A program made the position numbers and the translations under genes. The notes under the pieces were generated by a model. The model was not told the DNA's origin and searched no databases. It saw only the letters and a program-made list of their open reading frames with translations. A stretch of 7,916 bases of DNA from Methanobacteriota archaeon (GTDB lineage Archaea; Thermoplasmatota; Poseidoniia; Poseidoniales; Poseidoniaceae): contig NZXL01000017.1 of the NCBI GenBank assembly GCA_002697705.1, positions 1 to 7,916 on the forward strand. The letters are read 5' to 3'. Within the stretch, counting starts at the first letter, position 1, and the number at the start of each line of letters is the position of its first letter. Shown here piece after piece: positions 1 to 6,598 of this stretch.

Positions 1-118
1 TACTGCTAACTTCGTATCATCTCTAATCAAGTCTCTACCACCTGTTCACGATGTTGCTAAGATGGCTGGCGTTGATTTGCCAGATTACCTTGGAAGCATG
101 AACCAAGACGAGAACTGA
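1..118 (+). CDS. C-terminal fragment of a probable flotillin/SPFH-family membrane protein (5' end outside window)
   Basis: An open frame enters at base 2 and ends at the TGA at 116-118, giving 38 codons. The visible tail reads FVSSLIKSLPPVHDVAKMAG followed by VDLPDYLGSM and an acidic DEN end. From family knowledge, a 'SLPP-hD-AK-AG--LP-YLG' type ending is what I recall from the C-terminus of flotillin-like (SPFH/band 7) proteins, which scaffold membrane microdomains. No SPFH domain lies in the window, so the assignment rests on this short tail only. Codon usage matches the downstream genes and the frame is clean. A stem-loop begins directly after the stop, and the next gene (fhs) starts 97 bp later, so this is probably a separate transcription unit. 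It could also be another protein that shares the C-terminal motif. Confidence 0.45.
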   Translation, partial: TANFVSSLIKSLPPVHDVAKMAGVDLPDYLGSMNQDEN

Positions 119-139
119 GCAAATACTACGGCTATTTGC
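119..139 (+). terminator. Stem-loop immediately after the stop codon of the flotillin-like gene
   Basis: GCAAATA (119-125) pairs perfectly with TATTTGC (133-139) around a 7-base loop CTACGGC. The stem starts on the base after the TGA. A T-rich stretch (GATTTTA) follows about 20 bases later at 159-165. Archaeal termination relies mainly on T-tracts, so this is as likely to be a 3' end-stabilising stem as a true terminator. Confidence 0.35.
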
Positions 140-215
140 CAAAGGTTGTCTAATCGCTGATTTTACGCCTATTACAACCGTGAGTTTCAAAGCCTTAGCG
201 ATATGCAAGTAACTC

Positions 216-1931
216 ATGGCTAGTGATTTAGAGATTGCAAGTGCGGCTACATTAGAACCAATTGAAGCAATTGCTTGGAAATTGGGAATCTCATCAACCG
301 AACTTATGCCAATGGGCCATGGGGTTGCAAAAATCACTTGGGAAGCACTCAAGCAACGCTTTTCAAAGCCTCAAGGAAGCCTAGTTTTGGTGACTTCAGT
401 AAATCCAACTCCATTTGGAGAAGGTAAAACGGTAACCACAATCGGCCTTACTCAAGCACTGTGTAAAATCGGTCAATCAGCAACCTGTGTCATTCGTGAA
501 CCTTCCATGGGCCCAGTATTTGGGATAAAAGGCGGTGCTGCTGGTGGAGGATACTCCCAAGTATTACCTATGGAAGATATCAATCTGCATTTCACTGGCG
601 ATCTTCATGCTGTTACATCAGCACACAACCTTCTATCTGCACTGATTGATAATCATATCAAACACGGCAATACTAGCAAATTAGACCCTACAAAAATCGA
701 CTGGCCTCGTGTCATCGATATGAATGACCGTGCCCTTAGAGATATTGTGATAGGGATGGGGGGTCCTGCCAATGGCCATCTAAGACAAGATAGATTCGAT
801 ATTACCGCAGCTAGTGAAGTAATGGCAATTCTCGTATTGGCATCTGATTATGCAGACCTACGCCACCGCCTAGGAGAAATCGTAGTAGGTCAATCCACTG
901 AAGGATATCCAGTCAAAGCCAAAGAAATAGGAGCGCCAGGCGCAATGGCATTACTACTCAGAAATGCATTTCTTCCAAACCTAGTACAAACATTAGAAGG
1001 AAATCCAGCATTTATTCATGGTGGACCATTTGCTAATATTGCACATGGTAATTCAAGTATCATCGCAGATAAATTAGCGCTTGGTGCTGCAGATATTGTG
1101 GTCACCGAGGCTGGATTTGGCTCTGATATGGGTGCAGAGAAATTCATGCATATCAAAGCGGCAACTTCAGGAAAAGCCCCTGATTGCGTGGTTATGAATG
1201 TGACAATACGTTCTATGAAATTACACGGTGGTGCTTTTGGAAGTCGAGGCGGATATCGCCCAAGCAAAGAAGAGTTAGAAACTGAAAATGTCGAAGCAGT
1301 CAAGGCAGGGGCTATGACCAATCTTGACCGCCACATCAAGAATATGGCAGGTTTTGGCGTACCAGTAGTGGTTTCCATCAACAAGTTTGCATCTGACAGC
1401 GATGCTGAAATTGCAGTTCTAAAAGACGCTGCTCATGCAAGTGGTGCTAAGTCAGTTTCAATCACCGAAGTTCATGCAAAAGGTGGAGCAGGTGGCGAAG
1501 ATTTAGCCAATGCAGTAGTCAAGGCTGTTCAAGACCATGTCGCAGATGGAAGACCTTTCACTCCACTATTTGTCAACCAAGCGCCTATTTTGGATAAAGT
1601 TGAAGCGATCGCTACACGAATGTACAAAGCAAAGGATGTTTACTTGGAAGCAAATGCAAAGAAGCAACTTGACAAGATTATTTCTTGGGGCTATGGTGAA
1701 TTACCTGTATGTATGGCTAAGACCCAATATTCATTCTCGCATGATGCTGGTAAATTAGGCGCTCCAAGTGGTTTTACTTTGCCAGTTCGAGAATTTCGCC
1801 TAAATGCTGGAGCAGGTTTCATCGTTGCAATTCTTGGAAATATGATGACGATGCCTGGGCTTCCTGTTCGTCCTGCTGCTATGGACATGGACATGGATGA
1901 TGATGGACGTCAGACCGGTGTCTTTGGGTGA
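216..1931 (+). CDS. fhs: Formate--tetrahydrofolate ligase (10-formyl-H4F synthetase)
   Basis: This cytosolic enzyme joins formate to tetrahydrofolate using ATP, giving 10-formyl-H4F for purine, formyl and serine-linked C1 metabolism. The protein is 571 residues, close to the usual ~556. The N-terminus (SDLEIASAATLEPIEAIAWK) aligns with the family start, and the codon at 210-212 is an in-frame stop, so ATG 216 is the only reasonable ATG start. Family motifs seen: the ATP-binding loop PTPFGEGKT at 64-72, then REPSMGPVFGIKGGAAGGGY (94-113), PMEDINLHFTGDLHA (118-132), FIHGGPFANIAHG (266-278), TEAGFGSDMGAEKF (297-310), and the C-terminal MTMPGLPVRPAA (544-555) with a GVFG end. Nothing essential appears missing; the loop reads KTVTT where many members have KTTTT. 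No Shine-Dalgarno precedes the ATG, so a leaderless or short-leader mRNA is likely. pelA follows after 5 bp. The gene implies H4F-dependent C1 chemistry in this archaeon, a pathway often thought to be of bacterial origin (inference). Confidence 0.97.
   Translation: MASDLEIASAATLEPIEAIAWKLGISSTELMPMGHGVAKITWEALKQRFSKPQGSLVLVTSVNPTPFGEGKTVTTIGLTQALCKIGQSATCVIREPSMGPVFGIKGGAAGGGYSQVLPMEDINLHFTGDLHAVTSAHNLLSALIDNHIKHGNTSKLDPTKIDWPRVIDMNDRALRDIVIGMGGPANGHLRQDRFDITAASEVMAILVLASDYADLRHRLGEIVVGQSTEGYPVKAKEIGAPGAMALLLRNAFLPNLVQTLEGNPAFIHGGPFANIAHGNSSIIADKLALGAADIVVTEAGFGSDMGAEKFMHIKAATSGKAPDCVVMNVTIRSMKLHGGAFGSRGGYRPSKEELETENVEAVKAGAMTNLDRHIKNMAGFGVPVVVSINKFASDSDAEIAVLKDAAHASGAKSVSITEVHAKGGAGGEDLANAVVKAVQDHVADGRPFTPLFVNQAPILDKVEAIATRMYKAKDVYLEANAKKQLDKIISWGYGELPVCMAKTQYSFSHDAGKLGAPSGFTLPVREFRLNAGAGFIVAILGNMMTMPGLPVRPAAMDMDMDDDGRQTGVFG
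1927..1931 (+). promoter_or_regulatory. Shine-Dalgarno GGTGA overlapping the fhs stop, serving pelA
   Basis: GGTGA ends with the fhs TGA and lies 5 bases before the pelA ATG at 1937. It matches the anti-SD-complementary sequence AGGAGGTGA. Most other starts in the window show no such site, so pelA is probably translated by coupling on the fhs mRNA. Confidence 0.6.
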
Positions 1932-1936
1932 AGTGA

Positions 1937-3001
1937 ATGCGCATTCTAAAACGCGAACCAATGCTTTGGCGTCTTCGCGTAGAAACTGAAGATGACCTCT
2001 GGACACTTGCTAGACTTGCCCGTAAAGGCATGGACATAGGCATGCTTGGTGAGAGAAGAGACCAAACTACTGGAGGTGAAGAAGGTGGTAGAGCAAAAGC
2101 TGCTGAACGAAAGAAAATGTGGATACGATTATCTATTGAATCTACAGATTACCAATCATTTAGTGAAATACTTAGAATTCATGGCATAATAACCGAGGCA
2201 CAACTTGATGTTGGAAGCCATCATACTCACAATATTTCTATTCTTGATGAAATCGAATTGACTTCACACATTCCATTCAAGAATACTGATACGACACTTC
2301 TCCAACAGGCCATAGACTCTTCTAATCAGGTTCAAGTCGCACTTGCAGTAATTGAAAATGATGAGATAATTCTGTTCTATGTGACTCCTAGAGGATTGAA
2401 AGAATCCACTACTTGGACGATGCGTGGTGGAGGAAAGCGAGTGGACGTCAAATCTTCAAGTGGTGTTGCAAGTAACTTTAGAGCCAAGGTCATCAAGGAA
2501 TTGACTGAATCACTGGGTGAAGAAACTCCATTGGTATTATGTGGACCGGGACACGCAAGAGATACACTTTTGCAAGAATTAAGACAAAGTGGTCAAACCA
2601 GATTTATGACTTCCGTCTCGACTTCAATGTCAGGTCGCTCTGGTGCTAATGAAGTACTACGTGAAGGATTAGCGGGTAATCTACTAGAGCAATATGCAAT
2701 CACCAAAGAAATCACACTCCTAGAGCAAGCATGGACTCGATTATCAACAAAAGGCGCAGTAGCATATGGCCAACAAGAACTCCTCAAGGCACTGAGTGAA
2801 GGGGCAATTGAAATCGCACTTATTTCTGCTGACTTGCTGCGTGATGAAGAGGCAAAAATTGGGAATATCACATGGGCTAAATGGGCCGAAGGATTGGAAG
2901 ATATTGGAGCAGAACTAGTACAATGCTCAACAGACCACGATTCAGGCCAACAATTACTTGGAATGGGTGGGGCAATCGCTCTACTTAGATACAACATGTG
3001 A
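1937..3001 (+). CDS. pelA: Pelota (archaeal Dom34), ribosome rescue factor
   Basis: Pelota/Dom34 enters the A site of stalled ribosomes and, with an aEF1A-type GTPase and ABCE1, splits them. The protein is 354 residues, the normal archaeal length. Three regions can be traced. The N-terminal Sm-like domain (about 1-130) has ETEDDLWTLARLARKGMD (16-33), a typical loop with basic residues, and GSHHTHNI (93-100). The central domain (about 131-260) starts with VQVALAVIENDEIILFYV and includes CGPGHARDTL. The C-terminal L7Ae-like domain (about 261-354) has GAVAYG, EIALISADLLR and the DSGQQLLGMGGAIALLRY end typical of aRF1/pelota proteins. No GGQ motif is present in the central domain, which separates it from release factor aRF1. 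It sits 5 bp after fhs, with a ribosome-binding site at 1927-1931, and its TGA overlaps the region where the next gene begins, so the three genes are likely one transcript. Confidence 0.95.
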   Translation: MRILKREPMLWRLRVETEDDLWTLARLARKGMDIGMLGERRDQTTGGEEGGRAKAAERKKMWIRLSIESTDYQSFSEILRIHGIITEAQLDVGSHHTHNISILDEIELTSHIPFKNTDTTLLQQAIDSSNQVQVALAVIENDEIILFYVTPRGLKESTTWTMRGGGKRVDVKSSSGVASNFRAKVIKELTESLGEETPLVLCGPGHARDTLLQELRQSGQTRFMTSVSTSMSGRSGANEVLREGLAGNLLEQYAITKEITLLEQAWTRLSTKGAVAYGQQELLKALSEGAIEIALISADLLRDEEAKIGNITWAKWAEGLEDIGAELVQCSTDHDSGQQLLGMGGAIALLRYNM

Positions 3002-3009
3002 GTGGTAAT

Positions 3010-3318
3010 ATGAAAATTTTGACCTATTCTCAATTGGGCGATGAACCTAGAAAAGAACTTTCAGGAGCAAGATGGTTACTGCTCCACCATAGTGAAATTG
3101 CCAAGGCAACATCGATTTTGATGTTTACCGAACTCGATGGGATACTGGTAGGAGTAGATCATCGCGGTCAAGAAATAAATCCGGGATTATGGCAAAGAGC
3201 TGTCCACTTAATGATTGTAGATGGAACTGAAAAACAAGCAAATGAAATTCAGAAAAAAACTGGTATAACAAAAGTTGTAATCGATGATGAAAACGACTTG
3301 CGGCATCACTGTTGGTAG
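3010..3318 (+). CDS. Conserved-looking small protein of unknown function, downstream of pelA
   Basis: I do not recognise this 102-residue protein. It is probably real: the frame is uninterrupted, codon use resembles its neighbours, and it follows pelA directly. ATG 3010 (MKILTYSQLGDE) is preferred because GTGA at 2998-3001, which overlaps the pelA stop, sits 8 bases upstream like a partial Shine-Dalgarno. An in-frame GTG at 2998 would add four residues (VSGN) and create a 4-bp overlap. There is no signal peptide or membrane helix. The composition suggests a small soluble alpha/beta protein: a hydrophobic strand-like run LMFTELDGILVGVDHRG, then AVHLMIVDG, then KVVIDDENDLRHHCW at the C-terminus. 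It carries several histidines and one cysteine near the end but no obvious metal site. Its place in the fhs-pelA unit suggests co-expression, not a proven shared role. The stop codon lies one base from the 3' end of the opposing tRNA gene. Confidence 0.7.
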   Translation: MKILTYSQLGDEPRKELSGARWLLLHHSEIAKATSILMFTELDGILVGVDHRGQEINPGLWQRAVHLMIVDGTEKQANEIQKKTGITKVVIDDENDLRHHCW

Positions 3319-3319
3319 T

Positions 3320-3395
3320 TGGTGGGTCTGGAGGGATTTGAACCCTCGATCAACGCCGTGTAAAGGCGGTGTCATAACCGCTAGACCACAGACCC
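3320..3395 (-). tRNA. tRNA-Val (anticodon UAC), CCA encoded
   Basis: Read on the minus strand from 3395, the sequence folds as a 76-base cloverleaf. The acceptor GGGTCTG pairs with CAGACCC. The D-arm is GTCT/TGAC with an 8-base loop containing GG. The anticodon arm is CCGCC-TTTACAC-GGCGT with anticodon TAC at 3360-3362. The variable loop is 5 bases (TGATC), and the T-arm is GAGGG-TTCAAAT-CCCTC. The discriminator A (3323) is followed by a genomically encoded CCA (3320-3322). There is no intron. The outermost anticodon-stem pair is a C-U mismatch, and the last D-stem pair is a U-U, as often seen in valine tRNAs. It should read GUA and, by wobble, other valine codons. It is the only minus-strand gene among plus-strand neighbours in the left two-thirds of the window. 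Confidence 0.95.
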
Positions 3396-3415
3396 AACCC
3401 TCCCTGCAAGAACCC

Positions 3416-3424
3416 ATTATTGAA
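3416..3424 (-). promoter_or_regulatory. Possible TATA-like element for tRNA-Val
   Basis: On the minus strand TTCAATAAT is centred about 25 bases upstream of the tRNA 5' end (3395), the expected distance for an archaeal TATA box. The match to a consensus is only partial and no BRE is clear. Confidence 0.3.
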
Positions 3425-3437
3425 ACCAACGCCTAAG

Positions 3438-3445
3438 GGTTAAAC
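3438..3445 (+). promoter_or_regulatory. Possible TATA-like element for the pncC-polD1 unit
   Basis: GGTTAAAC lies 20 bp before the first candidate ATG (3462) and 35 bp before the second (3477). If it is a TATA box, the transcript would start near 3468. That would favour the ATG at 3477 with a very short leader. The evidence is position and A/T content only. Confidence 0.25.
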
Positions 3446-3461
3446 TCAAAACCAAGTATCA

Positions 3462-4166
3462 ATGGGCATAAATCACATGGATGAAGATATTCAAGCCGCT
3501 GCGGCTCGTCTCGTTCGCCGTCTAAAAAAGGGTGGACACTCGATCACTGTTGCAGAATCTTGTACTGGTGGACTATTGACTAGTGCTTTTACTGATATTG
3601 CAGGAGCCAGTAATTGGTTTAATCAATCATGGGTTACTTATTCCAATATAGCCAAGGTAAAAGAATTGGGTGTGGAGCAAGAAACCTTGGACAAAAAGGG
3701 TGCTGTATCAGCAGAAGTTGCAATTCAAATGGCCAAAGGAGCTTTACAAAATGCAGAGGCAGACATAGCAATTTCCATCACTGGAATCGCTGGACCTGGC
3801 GGAGATGACACCAAGAAAGATGTTGGTACTGTGTATGTGGGAATCGCTTCTAATACATGGGCAAACGCACATTCGACAAAAATTGGCGGCAACCGTGGTG
3901 AAAATAAGATTGGTTTTGTTCACTTCGCACTTCTAACCGCAATAGGGTGCTGGGATGATGCAATGGCCAAGGCTGAGGCAAATCGAAAGAAATTAGAAGA
4001 AATCGCTGCTGAAAATGAGAAGAATCGTTTGAAGTTTGAAGTTGAAAGATCCAAAAGAGAGGCTGCTGCTAAACAATTTGCACCATGGCAAGATGAATCA
4101 TGGAGTGGTGAAGAAAATCCTGAAGAGGCAAATGAGAGTATTGGAACTCAAGTCGAATGGGAGTAA
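3462..4166 (+). CDS. pncC: CinA C-terminal domain protein / nicotinamide-nucleotide amidohydrolase (PncC type) with charged C-terminal extension
   Basis: Proteins of this family deamidate NMN to nicotinate mononucleotide, recycling the NMN released by NAD-consuming reactions. The core (about residues 6-165) has the family signatures: AESCTGGLLTSAF (31-43) with the predicted catalytic serine at 33, GASNWFNQSWVTYSNIAK (48-65), GAVSAEVAIQMAKGAL (80-95), SITGIAGPGGDD (105-116) and VGTVYVGIAS (121-130). The N-terminal molybdopterin-binding-like domain of full-length CinA is absent, so this is the stand-alone form. Those are usually about 160 residues, but this one has 234. The extra 70 residues begin as a Lys/Glu/Ala-rich probable coiled coil (about 166-204) and end in an acidic tail (210-234). 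A second ATG at 3477 (MDEDIQ) also fits family N-termini and could be the true start. No Shine-Dalgarno precedes either ATG. polD1 starts 51 bp downstream on the same strand. Confidence 0.88.
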   Translation: MGINHMDEDIQAAAARLVRRLKKGGHSITVAESCTGGLLTSAFTDIAGASNWFNQSWVTYSNIAKVKELGVEQETLDKKGAVSAEVAIQMAKGALQNAEADIAISITGIAGPGGDDTKKDVGTVYVGIASNTWANAHSTKIGGNRGENKIGFVHFALLTAIGCWDDAMAKAEANRKKLEEIAAENEKNRLKFEVERSKREAAAKQFAPWQDESWSGEENPEEANESIGTQVEWE

Positions 4167-4217
4167 TACCCACTTTCAACCGGTGTGCTTTTGGAGGGGT
4201 TGCGATACCTCTGTTTC

Positions 4218-5828
4218 ATGGCTGCGACATCCGAAGAGATTATCCGCTTGTTGCGCCAAAGAAAAATACTTGCAAGTAACTCAATTCAGCAATTATTGCA
4301 AGAACACAAAGACCCGATTGCTCTACTAGACCTTGGTCCGGAAATCGATTTTCATCGTGGAGTACTTAGCGATGAAAAATTCTCTTTACTGAACTCGTTA
4401 TTTGAAAATTCCAGCACCATATCGGCCCCATCTGTAAATAATACAGTCAATACTACAAAATCCGCACCTACAGATCTTGGTAGAGTGATCGCACCAATAT
4501 CAACACCAGAACCACTTGACATTCACTTTAGAAATAATCTGCCTGATTGGAAAGAAAGTGATTTTAGCGAAGTTGCCAATGATGCCCCTACTGATATTTC
4601 AGTCCACTTTGATATTACTGGACATAGTATAACTGAAGGTAAAATGGGTGACATTTCTGCATGCTTCAATGACCGTTTAGCACAAATTCGTAAAATGATA
4701 GTTAAGAACTCTAATCTTCCACGAAAATATTCTGAAGTCGCTAGACTACAAAGAGAATCAAATAGGTATCAAGGCTATGAGAATATGGCAGTAGCAATTG
4801 GACTAGTCAATGAACCAAGGTACACGAAAAATGGGCATCTTATGTGGAATCTCGAGGATGAAACTGGAGAGATGACTTGTATTTTAACCAAAAAGCGTGG
4901 TGATGAAAGAGATAGAGCACAAGAAAGAGTAATCGAGGCAGGATTGATGCCTGATGATGTCATTGGTGTATCAGGTAATTTTAGTCAGACTGGAGATTTA
5001 TTCTATGTTGATGACTTACATTTCCCAATGGAAAATCGTCATGAAAAGGCATCTTCATCCCATGGAGTTAGTGTGGCTTTTCTCTCGGACATACATGTTG
5101 GCTCCAAGACCTTCCTAGAAGCACAATGGCACAAAATGGTCAGATGGTTTCACAGTGACCCACTTGCTAAGACAATAAAATATCTCATTTTATCAGGTGA
5201 TTGTGTCGATGGAGTTGGAATCTATCCTGGCCAAGATAAAGAATTAGCAATACCTGACCTCTTTGCCCAATATAGTGAATTTGCTCGACTATTAGAACTC
5301 CTACCAGATTGGGTGGAATGTATCATGCTACCAGGAAACCATGATGCGGTTAGACCTGCTGAACCTCAACCTACATTCGAAAAGGATATCCAGCAGGATT
5401 ACAATACCACTACATTTGTTGGTAATCCATGTGATTTTTCTTTGAATGGAGTACGTTTACTTTCATATCATGGAAAGTCAATCGACGATTTCGTAGCTGG
5501 GCTAAGAACTGTAACTTACGCCGACCCTGTGGAAGCAATGCGAGAAATGTTGAGAAGAAGGCATTTAGCCCCTCAATGGGGTGGAAAAACACCGCTTTCT
5601 CCTGAACCTGAAGATGGTTTGGTGATTAGAGATGTACCCGACATATTTGTCACGGGTCACGTTCATGGTCATGCTTGTGTTGATTTCAAGGGAACTACTT
5701 TGATTTGTTCAAGTACATGGCAAGACCAGACATCATACCAAAGAATGTTGGGGTTCCAACCAAAGCCATGTATGCTGACAATTGTTAATCTGAAGAGTCA
5801 TGCTACAACAGCAATACCATTTGCTTGA
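4218..5828 (+). CDS. polD1: DNA polymerase D small subunit DP1 (3'-5' exonuclease subunit)
   Basis: DP1 is the proofreading exonuclease partner of the large DP2 subunit in the archaeal replicative PolD. From ATG 4218 the protein has 536 residues. Residues 1-60 form a small helical N-terminal domain (EEIIRLLRQRKILASNSIQQ). Residues about 63-140 look like a disordered linker rich in Ser, Thr, Asn and Pro. An OB fold follows at about 185-269 (MAVAIGLVNE, NGHLMWNLEDETGEMTCIL). Then comes a calcineurin/Mre11-like phosphoesterase with all metal motifs: FLSDIHVGS (D291, H293), LSGDCVDG (D328), PGNHD (N374, H375), SYHG (H418) and GHVHGH (H481, H483). The exonuclease should therefore be active. An upstream in-frame GTG at 4185 would add eleven residues (VLLEGLRYLCF), unlike the charged family start, so it was not used. 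The gene probably shares a transcript with pncC. Its stop codon abuts the stop of the opposing HAD gene. DP2 is not in the window. Confidence 0.95.
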   Translation: MAATSEEIIRLLRQRKILASNSIQQLLQEHKDPIALLDLGPEIDFHRGVLSDEKFSLLNSLFENSSTISAPSVNNTVNTTKSAPTDLGRVIAPISTPEPLDIHFRNNLPDWKESDFSEVANDAPTDISVHFDITGHSITEGKMGDISACFNDRLAQIRKMIVKNSNLPRKYSEVARLQRESNRYQGYENMAVAIGLVNEPRYTKNGHLMWNLEDETGEMTCILTKKRGDERDRAQERVIEAGLMPDDVIGVSGNFSQTGDLFYVDDLHFPMENRHEKASSSHGVSVAFLSDIHVGSKTFLEAQWHKMVRWFHSDPLAKTIKYLILSGDCVDGVGIYPGQDKELAIPDLFAQYSEFARLLELLPDWVECIMLPGNHDAVRPAEPQPTFEKDIQQDYNTTTFVGNPCDFSLNGVRLLSYHGKSIDDFVAGLRTVTYADPVEAMREMLRRRHLAPQWGGKTPLSPEPEDGLVIRDVPDIFVTGHVHGHACVDFKGTTLICSSTWQDQTSYQRMLGFQPKPCMLTIVNLKSHATTAIPFA

Positions 5829-6506
5829 TTATTCAAGTCCAAAGTATGGCCTTAGAAGAAGTAGGTTCTTTTCTTCAATAATTGGAACTCCTGCTTCTTT
5901 GAATGCCTTAAGTGATGATTCACGACTAGGATTGAATCCAACAAATCCGCTGCCTTCTACCTGCATGGATAAGTCCATTTCAGAGTCACCAACTGATATG
6001 CAATTTTGCGGAGATAAACCTTGCATGTTCATAATTTTTTCAATTATCAAGTCTTTCTTACTTGCGTGCAATCTGCAAATCCCTTCATCCGAAAGAGTAT
6101 CGTCATCATTGAAATGAAAACCATTAGCGATCCAGTCATCTGCCTTTAGCATGGCAGCAATTGAGGAAACGAAGATATCTACTCCTGCGCTAACAATTGC
6201 TACAAAAATACCTTTTTCTTTTAATTCGGAGACTAATTCTCTTGCTCCATTCATCAATTTGACTCCTGAATAAGCTCTAAAAAGTTCATCTCTGTAAATT
6301 GGATTACTCTTTTCTTTCCACATTTGAATATCTGAACGCATGAATTCAACATCGGTTAATTCTCCATTGATGAATCTTGTAAGATTTAGAGAATTATCGG
6401 TTCCGAAATGATCGTGTAGTGTTTTCCAAGAACTAACAGAATCAACAAGGACTCCATCACAATCAAAAATTACGCACTTAATTTCCAGACTGTCATCTTG
6501 GCCCAT
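5829..6506 (-). CDS. HAD-superfamily phosphatase (phosphoserine phosphatase-like)
   Basis: This 225-residue soluble protein belongs to the haloacid dehalogenase superfamily. All four motifs are present: motif I FDCDGVLVDS with nucleophile D15 and acid/base D17, motif II Ser in AIVSAG (S106), motif III Lys (K150/K151 in ASKKDLI), and motif IV GDSEMD (D174, D178). The cap inserted between motifs I and II (about residues 24-85) is helical, as in C1-capped phosphatases such as phosphoserine phosphatase and phosphoglycolate phosphatase. The IVSAG-type motif II and the GDSEMDLSM motif IV point toward the SerB-like branch, but the substrate cannot be read from the sequence. The ATG at 6506 is 8 residues ahead of the first beta strand, a normal spacing. 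No Shine-Dalgarno is visible. The upstream 198 bp are full of hairpins (see separate entries). The stop TAA directly abuts the polD1 TGA on the other strand. Confidence 0.9.
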   Translation of the reverse strand: MGQDDSLEIKCVIFDCDGVLVDSVSSWKTLHDHFGTDNSLNLTRFINGELTDVEFMRSDIQMWKEKSNPIYRDELFRAYSGVKLMNGARELVSELKEKGIFVAIVSAGVDIFVSSIAAMLKADDWIANGFHFNDDDTLSDEGICRLHASKKDLIIEKIMNMQGLSPQNCISVGDSEMDLSMQVEGSGFVGFNPSRESSLKAFKEAGVPIIEEKNLLLLRPYFGLE

Positions 6507-6517
6507 AACATATGGCC

Positions 6518-6557
6518 GGAGTCAATGAACAAAAAGTCTCGTTTAGAAAAAGACTCC
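6518..6557 (-). promoter_or_regulatory. Mutually exclusive inverted repeats in the HAD gene 5' region
   Basis: GGAGTC (6518-6523) can pair with GACTCC (6552-6557) across a 28-base spacer. AGTCT (6535-6539) can pair with AGACT (6551-6555) across 11 bases. Both pairings use the bases at 6552-6555, so they cannot form together. The outer stem ends 11 bases from the HAD start codon. AAAAAGTCTC (6531-6540) and AAAAAGACTCC (6547-6557) also form a near direct repeat 16 bp apart. The arrangement could be an operator or an RNA switch, but short stems of this kind can also arise by chance. Confidence 0.3.
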
Positions 6558-6583
6558 AAGACACTGGGGGCAAAGCCCCCAGT
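6546..6583 (-). terminator. Strong 9-bp hairpin with downstream T-tract, probable terminator of the pilin-like gene
   Basis: ACTGGGGGC (6563-6571) pairs perfectly with GCCCCCAGT (6575-6583) around a 3-base loop. Read on the minus strand, a run of five T (6546-6550) follows about 12 bases after the stem. This is the most stable hairpin in the window and separates two minus-strand genes, so it could end the upstream gene's transcript. The gap between stem and T-run is longer than in a classical intrinsic terminator. Confidence 0.45.
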
Positions 6584-6598
6584 ATCAGGATTATTACC

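Noticed and set aside
1016..1384. 122-codon open frame antisense to fhs
   Set aside because: It lies entirely inside the strongly conserved fhs gene and its translation resembles no protein; a shadow of the real frame.
1881..1898. Three tandem ATGGAC-like hexamers near the fhs 3' end
   Set aside because: They encode the MDMDMD segment just before the family C-terminus and are too short to be more than codon repetition.
2593..3033. 146-codon open frame antisense to the 3' end of pelA
   Set aside because: Low-complexity Ser/Pro/Ala-rich translation typical of the antisense of a real gene; pelA motifs cover the region.
4193..4199. GGAGGGG as Shine-Dalgarno for polD1
   Set aside because: It is 18 bases from the chosen ATG (4218) and no start codon lies at a proper distance; it is probably incidental.
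4036..4329. 97-codon plus-strand frame bridging pncC and polD1
   Set aside because: It overlaps both conserved genes in another frame, and its translation is rich in Lys, Cys and His with no recognisable motif.
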